This document shows, piece by piece, positions 1-11,037 of a stretch of DNA of 64,000 bases. Below the pieces are notes generated by a model. That model was not told where the DNA came from, ran no database searches, and saw nothing but the letters and a program-made list of their open reading frames with translations. Source of the stretch: Deinandra increscens subsp. villosa (lineage: Eukaryota; Streptophyta; Magnoliopsida; Asterales; Asteraceae). Made by a program: the position numbers and the translations under genes. The stretch lies in contig JBCNJP010000017.1 of assembly GCA_039602395.1 (NCBI GenBank), positions 97,874,713 to 97,938,712 on the forward strand. Reading direction: 5' to 3'. Positions within the stretch are counted from its first letter, which is position 1, and each line of letters starts with the position of its first letter.

Positions 1-1389
1 TATGTGTCATGCTGCTCTCAACTGGTATGTTGCCAGTATCTTTAAGCAAAGAAGAGCAAACAAGCCGACCATGTTCATGCTTAGCACCCATGATTTCTGG
101 GCACCTGGGATTCCTGTTGTCAATCAAAGGTTCCTGAATAGGTTCCCTGACAGAAACAGTTGCCGTGGATTGGGTCTCAATGATGTTGGCACTGTCCTCA
201 GGTTCCAGTGGGACTTCATGAGTAGTGTCAGCCCTTTCCACCTGACTTACTTCATCACTACTGCAAGTCACCTTATCACCAGAATGTCGGTTGGGTGATT
301 GAACCAAGTCCAGCAGTATATTCCCTGCAATAAGGGTTGGGAATCTACTTCATGTGGCCTAGGTGATATACCACCCTCATTCTGAGGTAGTCCTGTGGAG
401 GGTCTAGGTAAAGGAGACCTAGTCCTCTTCCTTTTGGGTGATTGTGGAATGCGTGTGGTATTTTTGGGTGTGGTTTTTGATGTGGACATCCTCTTCCTTT
501 TGGTGGGAATTTGTATATCAGTGGAAGAGGATGGTCGGTCTGGTGTGGGCTCAACACTTGTTGGTGTAACAATGTTATCACCAGGAGCAGTTTGCTCAGG
601 AGCAGTCCTGGCCTTAGGAATAGGGTGTGATGTGTCTTTACCAAGGAAAACAGTTTTGTTCACTTGCATGTTAGAAAATGTTTTACTTGTAAAAGATTTT
701 AGTTCAAGATGTTGATCAGAGATTTGCAGATTTGGAAATTCACAATTGAGAATGTGTTGGATGAATCTGGGGTACATGTAAAAGATCCTTTTAGGTTTTA
801 GATTTTCCATCATTCCATCAAATATCATTTTTGAAAAGTTAAAGTTGAGCCCATTTACCAATCCATGAAAAGCGGATGATTGAGGTGCAGCAAGTTCATC
901 CCACGCAGTTTTCTTGTGAGACAGGCAGTGAAGAATGGTATGAGCAAGATATCGCCAAACATAGGGTAGTTGTCCCTTTTTGATGGTCGCACAAGTTAAG
1001 TCACCCCCATACCCAATTGCTTCGTACGTCTTCAAGTACAATTCAGACTTGTAATCAGGATCACCTCCTGCATCATTGAATTTCAGATGCTTCCGGATCA
1101 TTTATTCAGTCAAACTAATCTCATTCCCATTGACTCTAGAGTTAATTTTACCAACCCCGTTGCTATCAACAGATTTTTTGGCTGAGTCCCAAAATTCAGC
1201 AATTCTCTGTTTTCATATTACAGGATTCACAGTTAAAGCAAAATGAGTGTTGGATTTCTCGAGGAAATTGTTCATTTCATCAAATAGCTTTGACTTATCA
1301 GACTTCTCGAAGTACGCTACAACATTGTGTTCGCCGAAGAACAGTTGAGTAGCCTTTGATGCTGCCTTTCGATTCAATTTGGGTGCCAT
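1..1389 (-). pseudogene. Broken Asteraceae-type retroelement-associated ORF (fragment)
   Basis: Reading leftwards from an ATG at 1389, the frame gives a protein with a 'VNP-I...FW' block near residue 55, a 'GY-GDLT...' region, a 'YLAHTILHCLSHKKTAWDE' block and a 'FNFSKMIFDGM' block. I recognise this combination from uncharacterised, highly copied Asteraceae proteins found with retrotransposons; its biochemical role is unknown to me. The C-terminal third is rich in Pro, Ser, Thr and basic residues. The frame is broken by a TGA at 1213-1215 and a TAA at 1102-1104. The longest clean stretch is 268-1101 (277 codons). A frameshift around 315-330 is implied, because a different frame stays open from about there to base 1. 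The ORF therefore continues beyond the left edge but cannot make a full protein. Family recognition is from memory; the lesions are seen directly. Confidence 0.6.
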
Positions 1390-1639
1390 TTGTGAGAAAT
1401 TAGAGAGTAAGGTTTAGGTTTAAATCGCCAATTAGAAACCTGTAGAGAAAATAGAGGGTAACCGTTTTTCAAAAATGTAGTTTTATACTAACGGCAGTTC
1501 TTCTGGATCACAATGAACCTTAAGAATTGAAACATGGGAAGTTATTGGAGTTTGCCCATTTAGTTGAAAATGGGATGGGGGAAATTTTTTATAATTTAAT
1601 TTGGTTTAGAAAAATATTATTAATTTATTTAAATTGAAT
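1390..1639. other. AT-rich sequence, no feature recognised
   Basis: Sequence upstream of the broken ORF. No LTR terminus, primer-binding site or coding potential is visible. It grades into the decamer array that starts near 1640. Confidence 0.4.
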
Positions 1640-2115
1640 TCACATCAATTAGGGTCGATTAAGACCGATGAGGACAAATGAAGATAAAGTAGGACCAATT
1701 AGGACCAACGAAGCCACGAGGCCCAATTAGGGTAAATTAGGGTCAATTTGGGTCAATGAGGATCAATTAGGGTCAATGATGAAGACCAGTTATAACTAAC
1801 GAGGGTCGATTTTGCTCAATGTCGACGCCTTATGAGGACCAAATATGACCAATTAGGGTCTATTAGGCCGATTGAGGGCCAATTACGCTCAATGAGGACC
1901 AGTAAGGTCAACCATGGTCATTTGTGACAAATGAGTACCAGTGAGGGCCAGTGAACACTCAGTTAGGATGAGTTAGGGCCAATAAAGGTCAATTATAGTC
2001 TATTCGGCTCGGTTAGGTTCAATGAAGATCACTTACGGTCAGTTACGACCAATTAGGCTCATTTAGGACCAATTATAATCAATTGGGGTCATTTAGGCCT
2101 AATTGACTCAAATTT
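1640..2115 (+). repeat. Degenerate ~10-bp CCAAT repeat array, left arm
   Basis: Roughly 45 imperfect copies of a unit close to 'GGACCAATTA' or 'GGGTCAATTA', spaced about 10-11 bp. Most copies have one or two changes. The consensus contains CCAAT. The array stops around 2115 and is followed by the same motif on the opposite strand. Confidence 0.7.
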
Positions 2116-2149
2116 GTTTTACTTCAAAGTAAATGGTACTCGATGAGTC

Positions 2150-2715
2150 TAGTAGGTCCTTATTGAGGCTAACTGACACTAATTGGTCCTTATTGGTCTA
2201 ATTTGTGCAAATTGCTCCTCATTAACCCGAATTGAGCCATATTGGTACTTATTCTATCTAATTGGCCCTCATCGGTCCTAACTGGCCCTAATAAGTCATA
2301 ATTAATCCTTATTGGTCCTAATCGAGCATATTCGACCATCATTGGTCCTAATGGGTCCTCATTGACCCTAATTGAACCTAATTGGTCTTAATCGACCATC
2401 ACTAACCCTGATTTACCCTTATTGGTATCATTGGTCCTCATTCAAACTAATTGGTCCCAATTAGTCCTAATTGGTCATACTTGATCATCGATCCTCATTA
2501 GTCACTTCCTTCATGCTCCGTCCTTATCGGTCCTATGAGCATAATCGGCCTTCTCATTGAACTGGCCCTAATTCGTATTCATTGACCATATTAATGGACC
2601 ATAACTGGTCTTCACTAAAGTATCCTAAATGACGCTAATTGTTAGTATTTAGTCCTCATTGAGTCTGGTTGGTCCTAATTGCTCCTAATTGCTCCTAATT
2701 GCTCCTCACCATCCT
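2150..2715 (-). repeat. Degenerate ~10-bp repeat array, inverted right arm
   Basis: The same decamer as the left arm in reverse complement ('TAATTGGTCC', 'TAATTGACCC'). The right end has a near-perfect run of TAATTGCTCC at about 2666-2706. With the left arm it forms an imperfect ~1.07-kb inverted repeat with a short unique centre near 2116-2149. Confidence 0.7.
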
Positions 2716-2916
2716 AATTGGACGTCGTTTAATATTATTGGAAACAAAATTATTATAAATGAGAAATTCACAACATGGCAGTCTTTTCGTATTTTTGTTC
2801 TGACTTGCATAGTAATTTATCATTTTCATTATTGAGTTGTGTTTTAGTAATGTATTCGTTTTTTGTAGTTGCGTTATCACGGCCACAAGGCACGTGTTAT
2901 TAAAATCTTGTTTATT
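2716..2916. other. Flank left of the solo LTR insertion
   Basis: AT-rich DNA ending in the pre-insertion target sequence ATATC. By the target-site logic it should join the sequence that continues at 5920, so it is probably the left continuation of the CACTA-like element. Nothing coding is visible. Confidence 0.4.
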
Positions 2917-2921
2917 ATATC
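2917..2921. repeat. Target-site duplication ATATC, left
   Basis: Matches ATATC at 5915-5919 directly after the LTR. The same ATATC also follows the second family-A element at 50020-50024. Confidence 0.85.
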
Positions 2922-3239
2922 TGTGATCGACAATCCGTCTTTTCAGGTCCTTTCCTGATTTAGCATAAACCTAAACTGTTATAAATGTTGTGTGAACATT
3001 TATGAGATTGACTTGCTTTGACCTTTTTATCTAGGATTTGTGTAACCATCACTATACGTCATGATTTTATGTACATCATATTTTTAGGATTTTATATGAA
3101 CGTTTCGTCATTCCACGTGACAAGTAATTAACTTATGGTTTTATGGGATGTATTTAAATATATATTCACATGTCATTCTATGATTTATGTGTTTATACGT
3201 CACATAATCGTACATAGCATTTCTATTATTTTATGTAAG

Positions 3240-3242
<3 letters not shown>

Positions 3243-3295
<53 letters not shown>
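3243..3295. repeat. (AT)n microsatellite in the LTR
   Basis: Uninterrupted AT dinucleotide run. The equivalent tract in the second LTR copy (about 25689-25722) is shorter, a length polymorphism between two otherwise very similar LTRs. Confidence 0.9.
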
Positions 3296-3298
<3 letters not shown>

Positions 3299-4162
3299 CA
3301 TTATGATTTTATGTTAGTTATTTTATATGAACCCAAAGTATATATTTTTAAATTGTCATTTGTGATTTTATGTGAACGAAATAAACGTCACGTGTTAAAC
3401 ATGTGTTAATATATACTTATATGTTTATCGTTAAAGTTATCTTCGTTAAACTCCGTTAGAGCCGTTAGCTTTTATAAAACTTGAAGGGCTAACCTTGTTA
3501 AATCCCAAACTCATTTCTAAGTAACCTAAACATTGGGGGATTAACCTTGCAATTGTTACAAACATTGTGTCATCTATGTAATGTGGTTGAGGGGCCATTG
3601 CTGTCAATTGATGAAAGTGGATTGGACGAAATTCATAACAGTCACGACGCTTCCTTCGGGTAACCTACAATCATTAAATCGAATTCAAAGCCATCGGTTA
3701 TGGCTTGATTCAATTGAATATCCAGCCCCCTTCAATCATTTTGACACAACCCTCATTCCTTTTCTCCCGTTTTCTTCCTGACCGACGCAAACCACCACTG
3801 CCGGAGAAGTTCTTTGTGGGCAACTAGCACCACTACACCATCTTAGGCTATCATTTGACGTCCCTGGATGATCGAAAATACGGTAGCAACTGGCAGAGCA
3901 ACACAATCCGTTTCGGTTTTGTGTTTAGGTTCGGGATTGCGTTCGGGTTTCGGTTCGTTTCGGCATTAAGACTCCTCAGTCTTACATCTTCGATTCAAGG
4001 TAACGGTTCCCCTCTGTTAGTCGCACACTTCTGGACCTGTTTCATATTTTTTTTGGTTTTCCGGTGACCGGAGTCGAACTCCGGCGTCTCTAGGGTTAAA
4101 GGGGAAGAAGATGACCTGAGGGAGTCGGGTTATAAAAACTGTGTCCGGGTAATTAACCAAAA

Positions 4163-4240
4163 CGCCACGTTGGCTCAGTGGTTTAGTCGTTGCGGTTGTT
4201 TACAAAGGACGCGGGTTCGAATCCTGGCCACCGCTTTTTC
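4163..4240 (+). ncRNA. tRNA-like Pol III module 1 in family-A LTR
   Basis: An A-box-like TGGCTCAGTGG (4171-4181) is followed 32 bp later by a canonical B box GGTTCGAATCC (4214-4224) and a T5 run about ten bases on, a normal Pol III terminator. The arms fold only partly: the T-stem pairs, but the acceptor strands do not pair well, so it is not a functional tRNA. It may be a tRNA-derived (SINE-head-like) sequence captured by the LTR. Transcription is inferred, not shown. Confidence 0.5.
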
Positions 4241-4319
4241 TTTTCTGTTTTAGTATTCCGACCAAATCCAGGTCACTGCTATTGGTTATGTATATTCTGG
4301 TCTGAATTAATTCCGATCA

Positions 4320-4400
4320 AGAGACTTGTCTCAATGGTCTGAGTGTCGCTGTGTAACCCGGAGGTTGCGAGTTCGAGCCTTGGCGACCTCTATGTTTTTC
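4320..4400 (+). ncRNA. tRNA-like Pol III module 2 in family-A LTR
   Basis: An A-box-like TTGTCTCAATGG ends at 4337, a B-box-like GAGTTCGAGCC lies at 4369-4379 and a T5 run at 4395-4399. It starts about 80 bp after module 1 and its body differs, so this is not a simple tandem copy. The acceptor stem is poorly paired. Confidence 0.45.
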
Positions 4401-4766
4401 TGGTTTTTGATAAATAGTATCTTTGGACTTGTAGTGAACAAATATTGGTGTACAATGTTTTTTTAGAAGGTTATAAAACCCGTGGACTATCGAATTGATT
4501 TAGGAAAATTATAAAAGTTGTTGTTTTGGTTTAAAACATAAACTAAACGGTTTCTATATGTGGATTAATATAAATTATAGTTTTTATTCACAATTCATAA
4601 TAATTATTCACATCGTCGTTTAATATATATATATATATATATTATTATATATTAATATATATTATATGCATTACATATGCGAATCTGATTTATAAATTAG
4701 TTATTAACGTTGTTGCGCGTTTGATTTGTACATATATATATATATACGCTTATTTTGATTATAGAA

Positions 4767-4799
<33 letters not shown>

Positions 4800-5451
4800 A
4801 TATACAATGTTTTTCTTTCCTTTTCGCGTCTTTTCGATAATCACTCGGATTTGGCACACGTGTCATCCTCGACTTAATTAGTACTTCACGATCATTCGAT
4901 TTTGTCGTTTACGTTAGATTTAGCCGTTTCGCTTGAACACACACTTATACTTATATGTTCGTTAGGTGATTGATTGCATTCGCAAGACCCGTTCTTGCTA
5001 CTTGACTTAACTGTTTATCTGGAACTTTGCTGTGCAACCTAAGGTGAGTTTCACGGCCCCATTTTACTTATTTTAATCCTGTTGGGGGAGATTAACATGC
5101 AAACACTTGAACTGTTAGATATATATCACCTGAATGATAGTGGCACACTTATGATAAAGCCCTCACTTTATAGTTACTGTCAATGTGACATCAGCGGGAA
5201 CTTATTTAGTAGATCTACTGGGCCTGACAAGCCCCACCCGGGTCATTCGCGCTGACTCGATTGGATATCGAACGGGTGTTATATACTTCTTAGTCTTAAC
5301 GAGGCACATATGAACTTGTCGAGCTTCAGTAACTGGATAGCTAGTTTATCTAGTCAAACGTGCATTGATTTCTTGAAAATAGCCTAGCTAGCTATTGATA
5401 TATTATCTGGATTTTAAACTGAAATTGAACATGAACTTAAACATGAACTTG

Positions 5452-5550
5452 GACTATTATTGAATAGTCAACCTTGAACTTAAACTTGAACTGTCGATGA
5501 GCAGTTGTTTTACACTGAACTGGAACTGTTGTTGAACAGTCGATTTACAT
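5452..5550 (+). other. Series of small hairpins with changing stems
   Basis: Successive short inverted repeats about 35 bp apart: GACTATT/GAATAGTC (5452-5469), AACTG/CAGTT (5489-5506) and ACTGTT/AACAGT (5525-5540). The surrounding phrase 'CTTGAACT' or 'ACTGGAACT' recurs. The second LTR copy has the same series at about 49557-49680. Confidence 0.5.
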
Positions 5551-5914
5551 TAAACTGGAACTGTTTTTGAACTGATAAACCTGTGAACTCACCAACCTTT
5601 GTGTTGACACTTTTTAGCATGTTATTTCTCAGGTTGCGGATGTTCGGGTATCACGAGTACGCATGCATGAGTATTTAAAAACACTTTTATTGTCTTTAAA
5701 CAAGCCACGTCACCTTGGGTGATGGCGTTTTTACATTAATACTTTCATTGTATTTACGCTTCCGCATTTGTAAAACTCTGTATTTATATTTTAATGAAAT
5801 GTACACCCTTTTTTATTAATTACTGGTCGCTTGGTGTAACTAATGGAGAGTGATCCTGGTTTGTCACGCTCCCTGTGGCGCGTTATCGCGCGTGGGATTT
5901 TTGGGGGTGTGACA

Positions 5915-5919
5915 ATATC
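5915..5919. repeat. Target-site duplication ATATC, right
   Basis: Right-hand copy of the 5-bp duplication flanking the solo LTR. Confidence 0.85.
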
Positions 5920-6517
5920 TAAAAGAAAATAATAAAATTAATATTAAAACATAATTTTGTTAATTAGGGCTTTTAACTCCGATCGTCATCCAGATCTGCT
6001 TAAAGGATCACAGTGATGTCAACCGTAATTGATGTACTCGTACAATTTCAACACCTCAAGAGGATGAAGCTCCTGCTCAAGCTCATGGAGGAACCTGCAA
6101 ACCCACAAGAAGAGTGAGTTGAAGACTTTTACGAACTGAATGATGAAGTTCATCTTCAAGAAGAACCCGCCGGAAGAGCCACATGGAGACATTTAATTAA
6201 TGAATTAATTAATTATGTTTTTAATTTTAGGTTTAAGTATGTTTAATATACATATTGTTTGTATTAATTTTGGGTTTTATTATCAGTTTGAAAAATCCCC
6301 CCCCCCCCCTTTTAATTAAAAATTTTCACCAAAAAATTTGAATTTCCCACCATTAGTTCAAACTATACCCAAAATTGCGAACTTAATTTACTTATTATCG
6401 ATTTTTTTCATCATATATATACTTTTCCCTCTCACTTTATCAGAAAATTTCTAACTAGTTAAACGCCTCCAGCGAATAACCAGGTCTTCTTTCTCATCCA
6501 TATCATTCACATCTTCC

Positions 6518-6610
6518 ATGGAGCTTCAACAACGAATAGCTTCAACAGACATCGCTAGCGATTCTTCAGAAGTGGAATGTGATTTGGGAGACCAGTCAGT
6601 CCAGAAAACG
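6518..6610 (+). CDS. Candidate first exon, CACTA-associated gene (copy 1)
   Basis: ATG at 6518 opens 31 codons (MELQQRIASTDIASDSSEVE...), ending in a GT donor after 6610 at phase 0. The matching exon in copy 2 (50619-50711) keeps length, frame and splice site. I do not recognise the product. It joins in frame to the exon at 7424-7633. Confidence 0.4.
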
Positions 6611-7423
6611 GTAATTGTCAAGTTATTCCGTTTCATTAATTACAATCTGTTTTCATAAAATTGTTTCTTTTGTTTCTTATTGATACACGTTTAACTTGGG
6701 ATCCCTGTATTTGTGTACAGTTACAGTTACAAATCGATAAAATTTCGTTTCATACAGAATTAATTAGGAAGGGGTATATTTTGCAGAAATCCTCTCCATT
6801 CATTTCAACCCATTCATTATATGCTAAATTAGTTATTTTTATGCTAGGAATGTTGAGGTCAAGCATATGCACATGTTTGTAGATTCATGTTACTGGTGAA
6901 CCTACTTTCTTCTTTATGTACACTGCTAGAAATGGTGAACTGTTTGTTTATATCCACTGAAGACATGATGTGTTCCGCTCTTCCCTTTAGATGTCGTTAA
7001 TTTGTGTATAACATATCAAATAATTAGTCAATAGGGTCTTTATGTGAGATATTAATAACTAAGAACTAATTTATGTTACTCTGGTTATTACTAGCTAGGA
7101 AATGATCCTAGAGGACATATATAGGAATGTTTCCAACATTTTTTGTATGTTCATGTTCATGTCATGCATCTGCTACTTTGCTAGAAATGGTGAACTGTTT
7201 GTTTATATCCACTGAAGACATGATGTGTTCCACTCTTCCCTTTAGATGTCGTTAAATTTGTGTATAACATATCAAATAATTAATCAATAAGGTCTTTATG
7301 TGATATATTAATATTTAAGAACTAATTAAGAGATAATGAATCAATAGGGTCTGCATGCTTTCCTATTTATGTACTTTGTTAAAAAGCATCTAACTACATT
7401 CTATTAATTGTACAAAATTCAAG

Positions 7424-7633
7424 GATCGATCCAACAACACTAATGGTGAATCGGAAAAACTTGAGTTCGAACTTAAAGAGGAGAGACTTCTTCAGGATGC
7501 AACAAATGAACAAGTTAATGCCCTCTTCTTGAAGTTTGAAGAATCGGAGAAAAAACTTGATCTACTTATAGATCATCTATCTGCACTTGGACCAACGTTA
7601 CCACACCAACTTAATGCTCCGGCATCTACAGAG
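7424..7633 (+). CDS. Candidate second exon, coiled-coil protein of CACTA-like element (copy 1)
   Basis: Follows an AG acceptor at 7422-7423 and stays open for 70 codons to a GT donor after 7633. The product is Glu/Lys/Leu-rich (KLEFELKEERLLQDATNEQV..., then EESEKKLDLLIDHL), a short predicted coiled coil like the C-terminal part of plant En/Spm accessory proteins. The frame is intact in both copies. Later exons are lost from this copy by the truncation at 7747. Confidence 0.4.
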
Positions 7634-7747
7634 GTGAATTCTTTACATCACAACTTAATCATACTATTCTCAACTACCTTATAATAACATACACTCTTGT
7701 TCATGAAGAACACAATCCGGATGAACTCTTGTTCCTGAAGAACACAA

Positions 7748-7768
7748 CCTTTGTGTTGTCACTTTTTA
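7748..7768 (+). other. Templated filler at a rearrangement junction
   Basis: Between the broken CACTA-like fragment and the truncated LTR lies a 21-bp piece matching LTR positions about 5596-5616 with one mismatch. It is out of order relative to the LTR sequence that follows, which restarts at the equivalent of 5535. Short templated filler of this kind is typical of repair by template switching. Confidence 0.7.
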
Positions 7769-8147
7769 ACAGTCGATTTACATTAAACTGGAACTGTTTT
7801 TGAACTGATAAACCTGTGAACTCACCAACCTTTGTGTTGACACTTTTTAGCATGTTATTTCTCAGGTTGCGGATGTCCGGGTATCACGAGTACGCATGCA
7901 TGAGTATTTAAAAACACTTTTATTGTCTTTAAACAAGCCACGTCACCTTGGGTGATGGCGTTTTTACATTAATACTTTCATTGTATTTACGCTTCCGCAT
8001 TTGTAAAACTCTGTATTTATATTTTAATGAAATGTACACCCTTTTTTATTAATTACTGGTCGCTTGGTGTAACTAATGGACAGTGATCCTGGTTTGTCAC
8101 GCTCCCTGTGGCGCGTTATCGCGCGTGGGATTTTTGGGGGTGTGACA
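7768..8147 (+). repeat. Truncated 5' LTR of family-A element
   Basis: Corresponds to the last 380 bp of the solo LTR (5535-5914) and ends in GTGTGACA. The first ~2.6 kb are missing, replaced by the CACTA-like fragment and the filler. Confidence 0.85.
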
Positions 8148-8150
8148 GAT

Positions 8151-8163
8151 TGGTATCAGAGCC
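8151..8163 (+). other. Primer-binding site (tRNA-iMet type)
   Basis: TGGTATCAGAGCC three bases after the LTR end; the sequence complementary to the 3' end of initiator tRNA-Met used by most plant LTR retrotransposons. Confidence 0.85.
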
Positions 8164-10688
8164 ATTGGTTACAGCGAACTAAGATTCGTCTTAGACTGTA
8201 ACTATTTTGCATTAGTTGCACTTAAACATTTTTCTCATGCATCGTGATACTCACTCCTGCACGCACCTGGTTTCGATTTGTTGTTTACATCATCCAATCC
8301 CCTTATACTCACGGCGAGGAGCCGGTTAGTCTTGAGTCACTTTTTTTCAACTTCTGTAAGTTGTGTACCTCTTGGTTGACATACATGAACAACGAGACTT
8401 CGAATCAGATCGAAGGACCACATTTATACTTTTGACGAGCGGATTGCTATTAAGGATTATTCCTGATTGAACAACTGGGCGTAGTGCCCATACTATGGAT
8501 GTATGTTGCATAAGGAAGGTGGTGTAATATCCCTTCTTGTCCATAAACCACTATCTTAGCTTAGGAGGATCTTGTTATACTTGCCTGACGTATATCTCTA
8601 AACTCATCCGTTCACGGAATGTTATCTCGATGTGCTAGTAGCGCGATTATTTAGCTTCGCTAGAGTTAGCAGGGTATGAATTAAAATGGCTGCCTATGGG
8701 GCACTTATATCAACTTTCGTTATCCTGATCGTCTTCACATTTCTTGTGATCTCTTAAGATCTTTCCTTTCTCGATTTTATTGCGTTGTGCGTTGAAATAA
8801 TACAACTGGAGTACAATTCTTATAACCCCAATGAAACCTGTTGCAGGTCAACTGAAATTCCCTTTTTGTGTATCGGATTGCGATTACGCTAGTATCTGAG
8901 ATAGTTATTCTCTAACTTCGAGCTAAGCTAGGGTCATTGTGATAAACCCTATTCAGATCCTATTGAGCTAAAATTATGGCTGACTCGCTTCAGGTGGGTC
9001 AATCCAATTAAAGCGAACATTTTATTCTCGAAACATGCCTCTCTAATGAACTCTGGTCAAGATAACCTTGAGCTAGTGACCACATTCTTGATACCCACTC
9101 CGTAGATATCTCATCTGTACTCCAAAATACCTGGTAGCTGAAGTAAGAGGATCTAGGGTGATCATATAGGGTAAATTACAGTTATGGGTGCACACGTAAA
9201 TGTAATTTGCAGTGTATGGAAATCCTGGAGAATCCTACTCGGCATGCTGATGGTCATAACAAATACAAACTCTTATTTTTAAACCCCTATGAGATATGAA
9301 TGTCGAGCATGTTGGGCTCAACCAGATGGTTGGAGTCATCTATCCTTGTGAATGCTATCACAGCTGGTCTGATCCCTTTTTACTATTGGATTCTAATCCA
9401 TTCACGAACCCTTTTGAGGCATGTTAAGAATGTTGGTCTTCATAGGACATCATTTCACTCGTTCATATTAATGACAAGTTTTCCTTAACTGCGAGCACTC
9501 TTGACGAGACCTTTGACTAGTTGAATTTATATTGGATCACAATCCTACCTTTACGACTTTACTTACCACATCAATCTATGGAACTTTATGATCATGAGAC
9601 AATTTGGATATACATTCACCGGACGATTTTCCAGACCGCATTGGATAAACGATTTTTTTTTAAATATACTTCGCGAGCACTGAAATGTACTTCTTGGCAG
9701 AAAACTCTTGTGGAGTTCCCTCTGAGGATTCATACTGCTGATCTTATTGTGCTAACCAAAACTTGTTTCCAATAACAACGTCGCGATTGTACAGCCTGCT
9801 TACCTCACCGCAAACTTATTTTATTTCTCTAATGGGGGTAATGTTAGTGAAAATCCTTCCTGATTTTCAAACTAATGACTTCCAGTTTGACATAATGACT
9901 ACTCTGATTGCCCTTTTGAACCCGTGCTATCGATTTTGCGTGCACGATTTGGACCTTTATGATTCAACAACTGGTAAATTCCTGATTTTTTTGCGTTTTT
10001 GTAATCCTTATGCCCTGTGTAAACTTTCAAGCTTTGAACCAGCAAGTGTTTCACTCATGGTTAGCGTTCCAACTAGTTAACACCATTGATGATGAGACCA
10101 CCCTGTGCCTTTATCTTAGTGATAATACAAATTCGTTTATGGAAACTCCATTTGCGCCCATCGAGCACGAGCTACTTGTTATCAAAAGCTAATTGTACCA
10201 TTGACCTGCCTTCTCTTCATACGCATTGAGTACACCAAGTTATCCATACATCTGTATATTTATTAACGCTCCGGTCATAACAACTATCGACAAATTTCTG
10301 GTACACGAATCCTCATCGTCCTTTTCAGAAAACTTTCATCGATGAACCCCAAGCTTGGACTTAAACCTTATGATCTGTTTAAAATTTTGATCGTCTTGAA
10401 ATATGAAGCGTTATGATATTCGCATTGCGCGTGCCAAGCTCTCGATGATCTTCACGAGAATAGAAAACCGTACGCATCTTATTGGTATTGTGAATGGAAA
10501 CTCTTACACCTTCGGTTTGCACAATGTATTGAGGTTTTAATCCCCCCCCCCTTACATTCTAACGTATGGGAGAAACTTGACGTCCTTTATTTCTGATAAA
10601 AATATCCAATATGATTTGACTAATAGCTAGTAATGGTAGGTAGTTGGTATGCTTTCAAGGTGCTGGTAGTGTGGTGGGTTAGCTGTGG
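8164..10688 (+). other. Non-coding internal region of family-A element, left part
   Basis: No frame over about 105 codons and none with recognisable gag, protease, RT or integrase motifs. Base composition is even and no tandem repeats stand out. Either very old coding sequence or LARD-type non-coding DNA. Confidence 0.6.
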
Positions 10689-11027
10689 TACACTGTAACA
10701 CCCCAAAATCTAAAGGTAATAAATATATATGTTTTTATATATTTTTATGTGAAAATATGTGTCGTATATGTGTTTATGTGATTAACATGTTAAAATGTTA
10801 AGAAATGCGTATTTGAAGTTATAACAATAAACTATGCATAAGGTAAGTGTTTATCGGATTAGATTATTAAAAAAAATAATAATATATGTTTATATGTTAA
10901 ATATATGTTATATGAATGATTAGTCACCATGCTAGGTGTCAATTCTCATGATTAGTCACCATGCTAGGTGTCAATTCTCATGCTTAGTCACTAGGACACT
11001 TGTAAGAAGCATGTGAGACACTCTTGG

Positions 11028-11037
11028 CTATAAATAG
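11028..11037 (+). promoter_or_regulatory. TATA box of Gypsy-2 LTR
   Basis: CTATAAATAG; repeated at 20748-20757 in the 3' LTR. Marks the U3/R side of the element promoter. Confidence 0.65.

Larger units (their letters stand above)
2922..5914 (+). mobile_element. Solo LTR of gypsy family A (2993 bp)
   Basis: It starts TGTGA and ends GTGTGACA, and is flanked by the 5-bp duplication ATATC at 2917-2921 and 5915-5919. No PBS follows and no polypurine tract precedes, so this is a solo LTR left by LTR-LTR recombination. It is near-identical along its length to the 3' LTR at 25375-50019, apart from microsatellite length differences and a 4-bp insertion near its start. It carries (AT)n tracts, two tRNA-like Pol III modules, a run of small hairpins (5452-5550), and the intact site (5142-5146) that corresponds to the insertion point of the 21.7-kb element in the other copy. 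Long LTRs of this sort are typical of Tekay/Del-like Ty3/gypsy chromoviruses, but the clade cannot be fixed without coding sequence. Confidence 0.9.
5920..7747 (+). mobile_element. CACTA-like element fragment, copy 1
   Basis: Near-identical to 50025-51845. It contains a C homopolymer near 6297-6310, a two-exon gene fragment, and in the intron a direct ~140-bp duplication (about 6928-7065 and 7179-7320). It ends abruptly at 7747, where the longer copy continues. Assignment to CACTA/EnSpm rests on the longer copy, whose 3' end carries subterminal tandem repeats. No CACTA terminus is visible in this fragment. Confidence 0.5.

Noticed and set aside
3135..3317. Frame encoding an Ile-Tyr repeat
   Set aside because: Translation of an (AT)n microsatellite.
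4163..4400. Two genuine tRNA genes
   Set aside because: A and B boxes are good but acceptor stems do not pair and no clear anticodon loop can be assigned; called tRNA-like only.
8244..10192. Frames of 60-105 codons in the family-A internal region as genes
   Set aside because: No domains, no start context or splice pattern, and no conserved retroelement motif.
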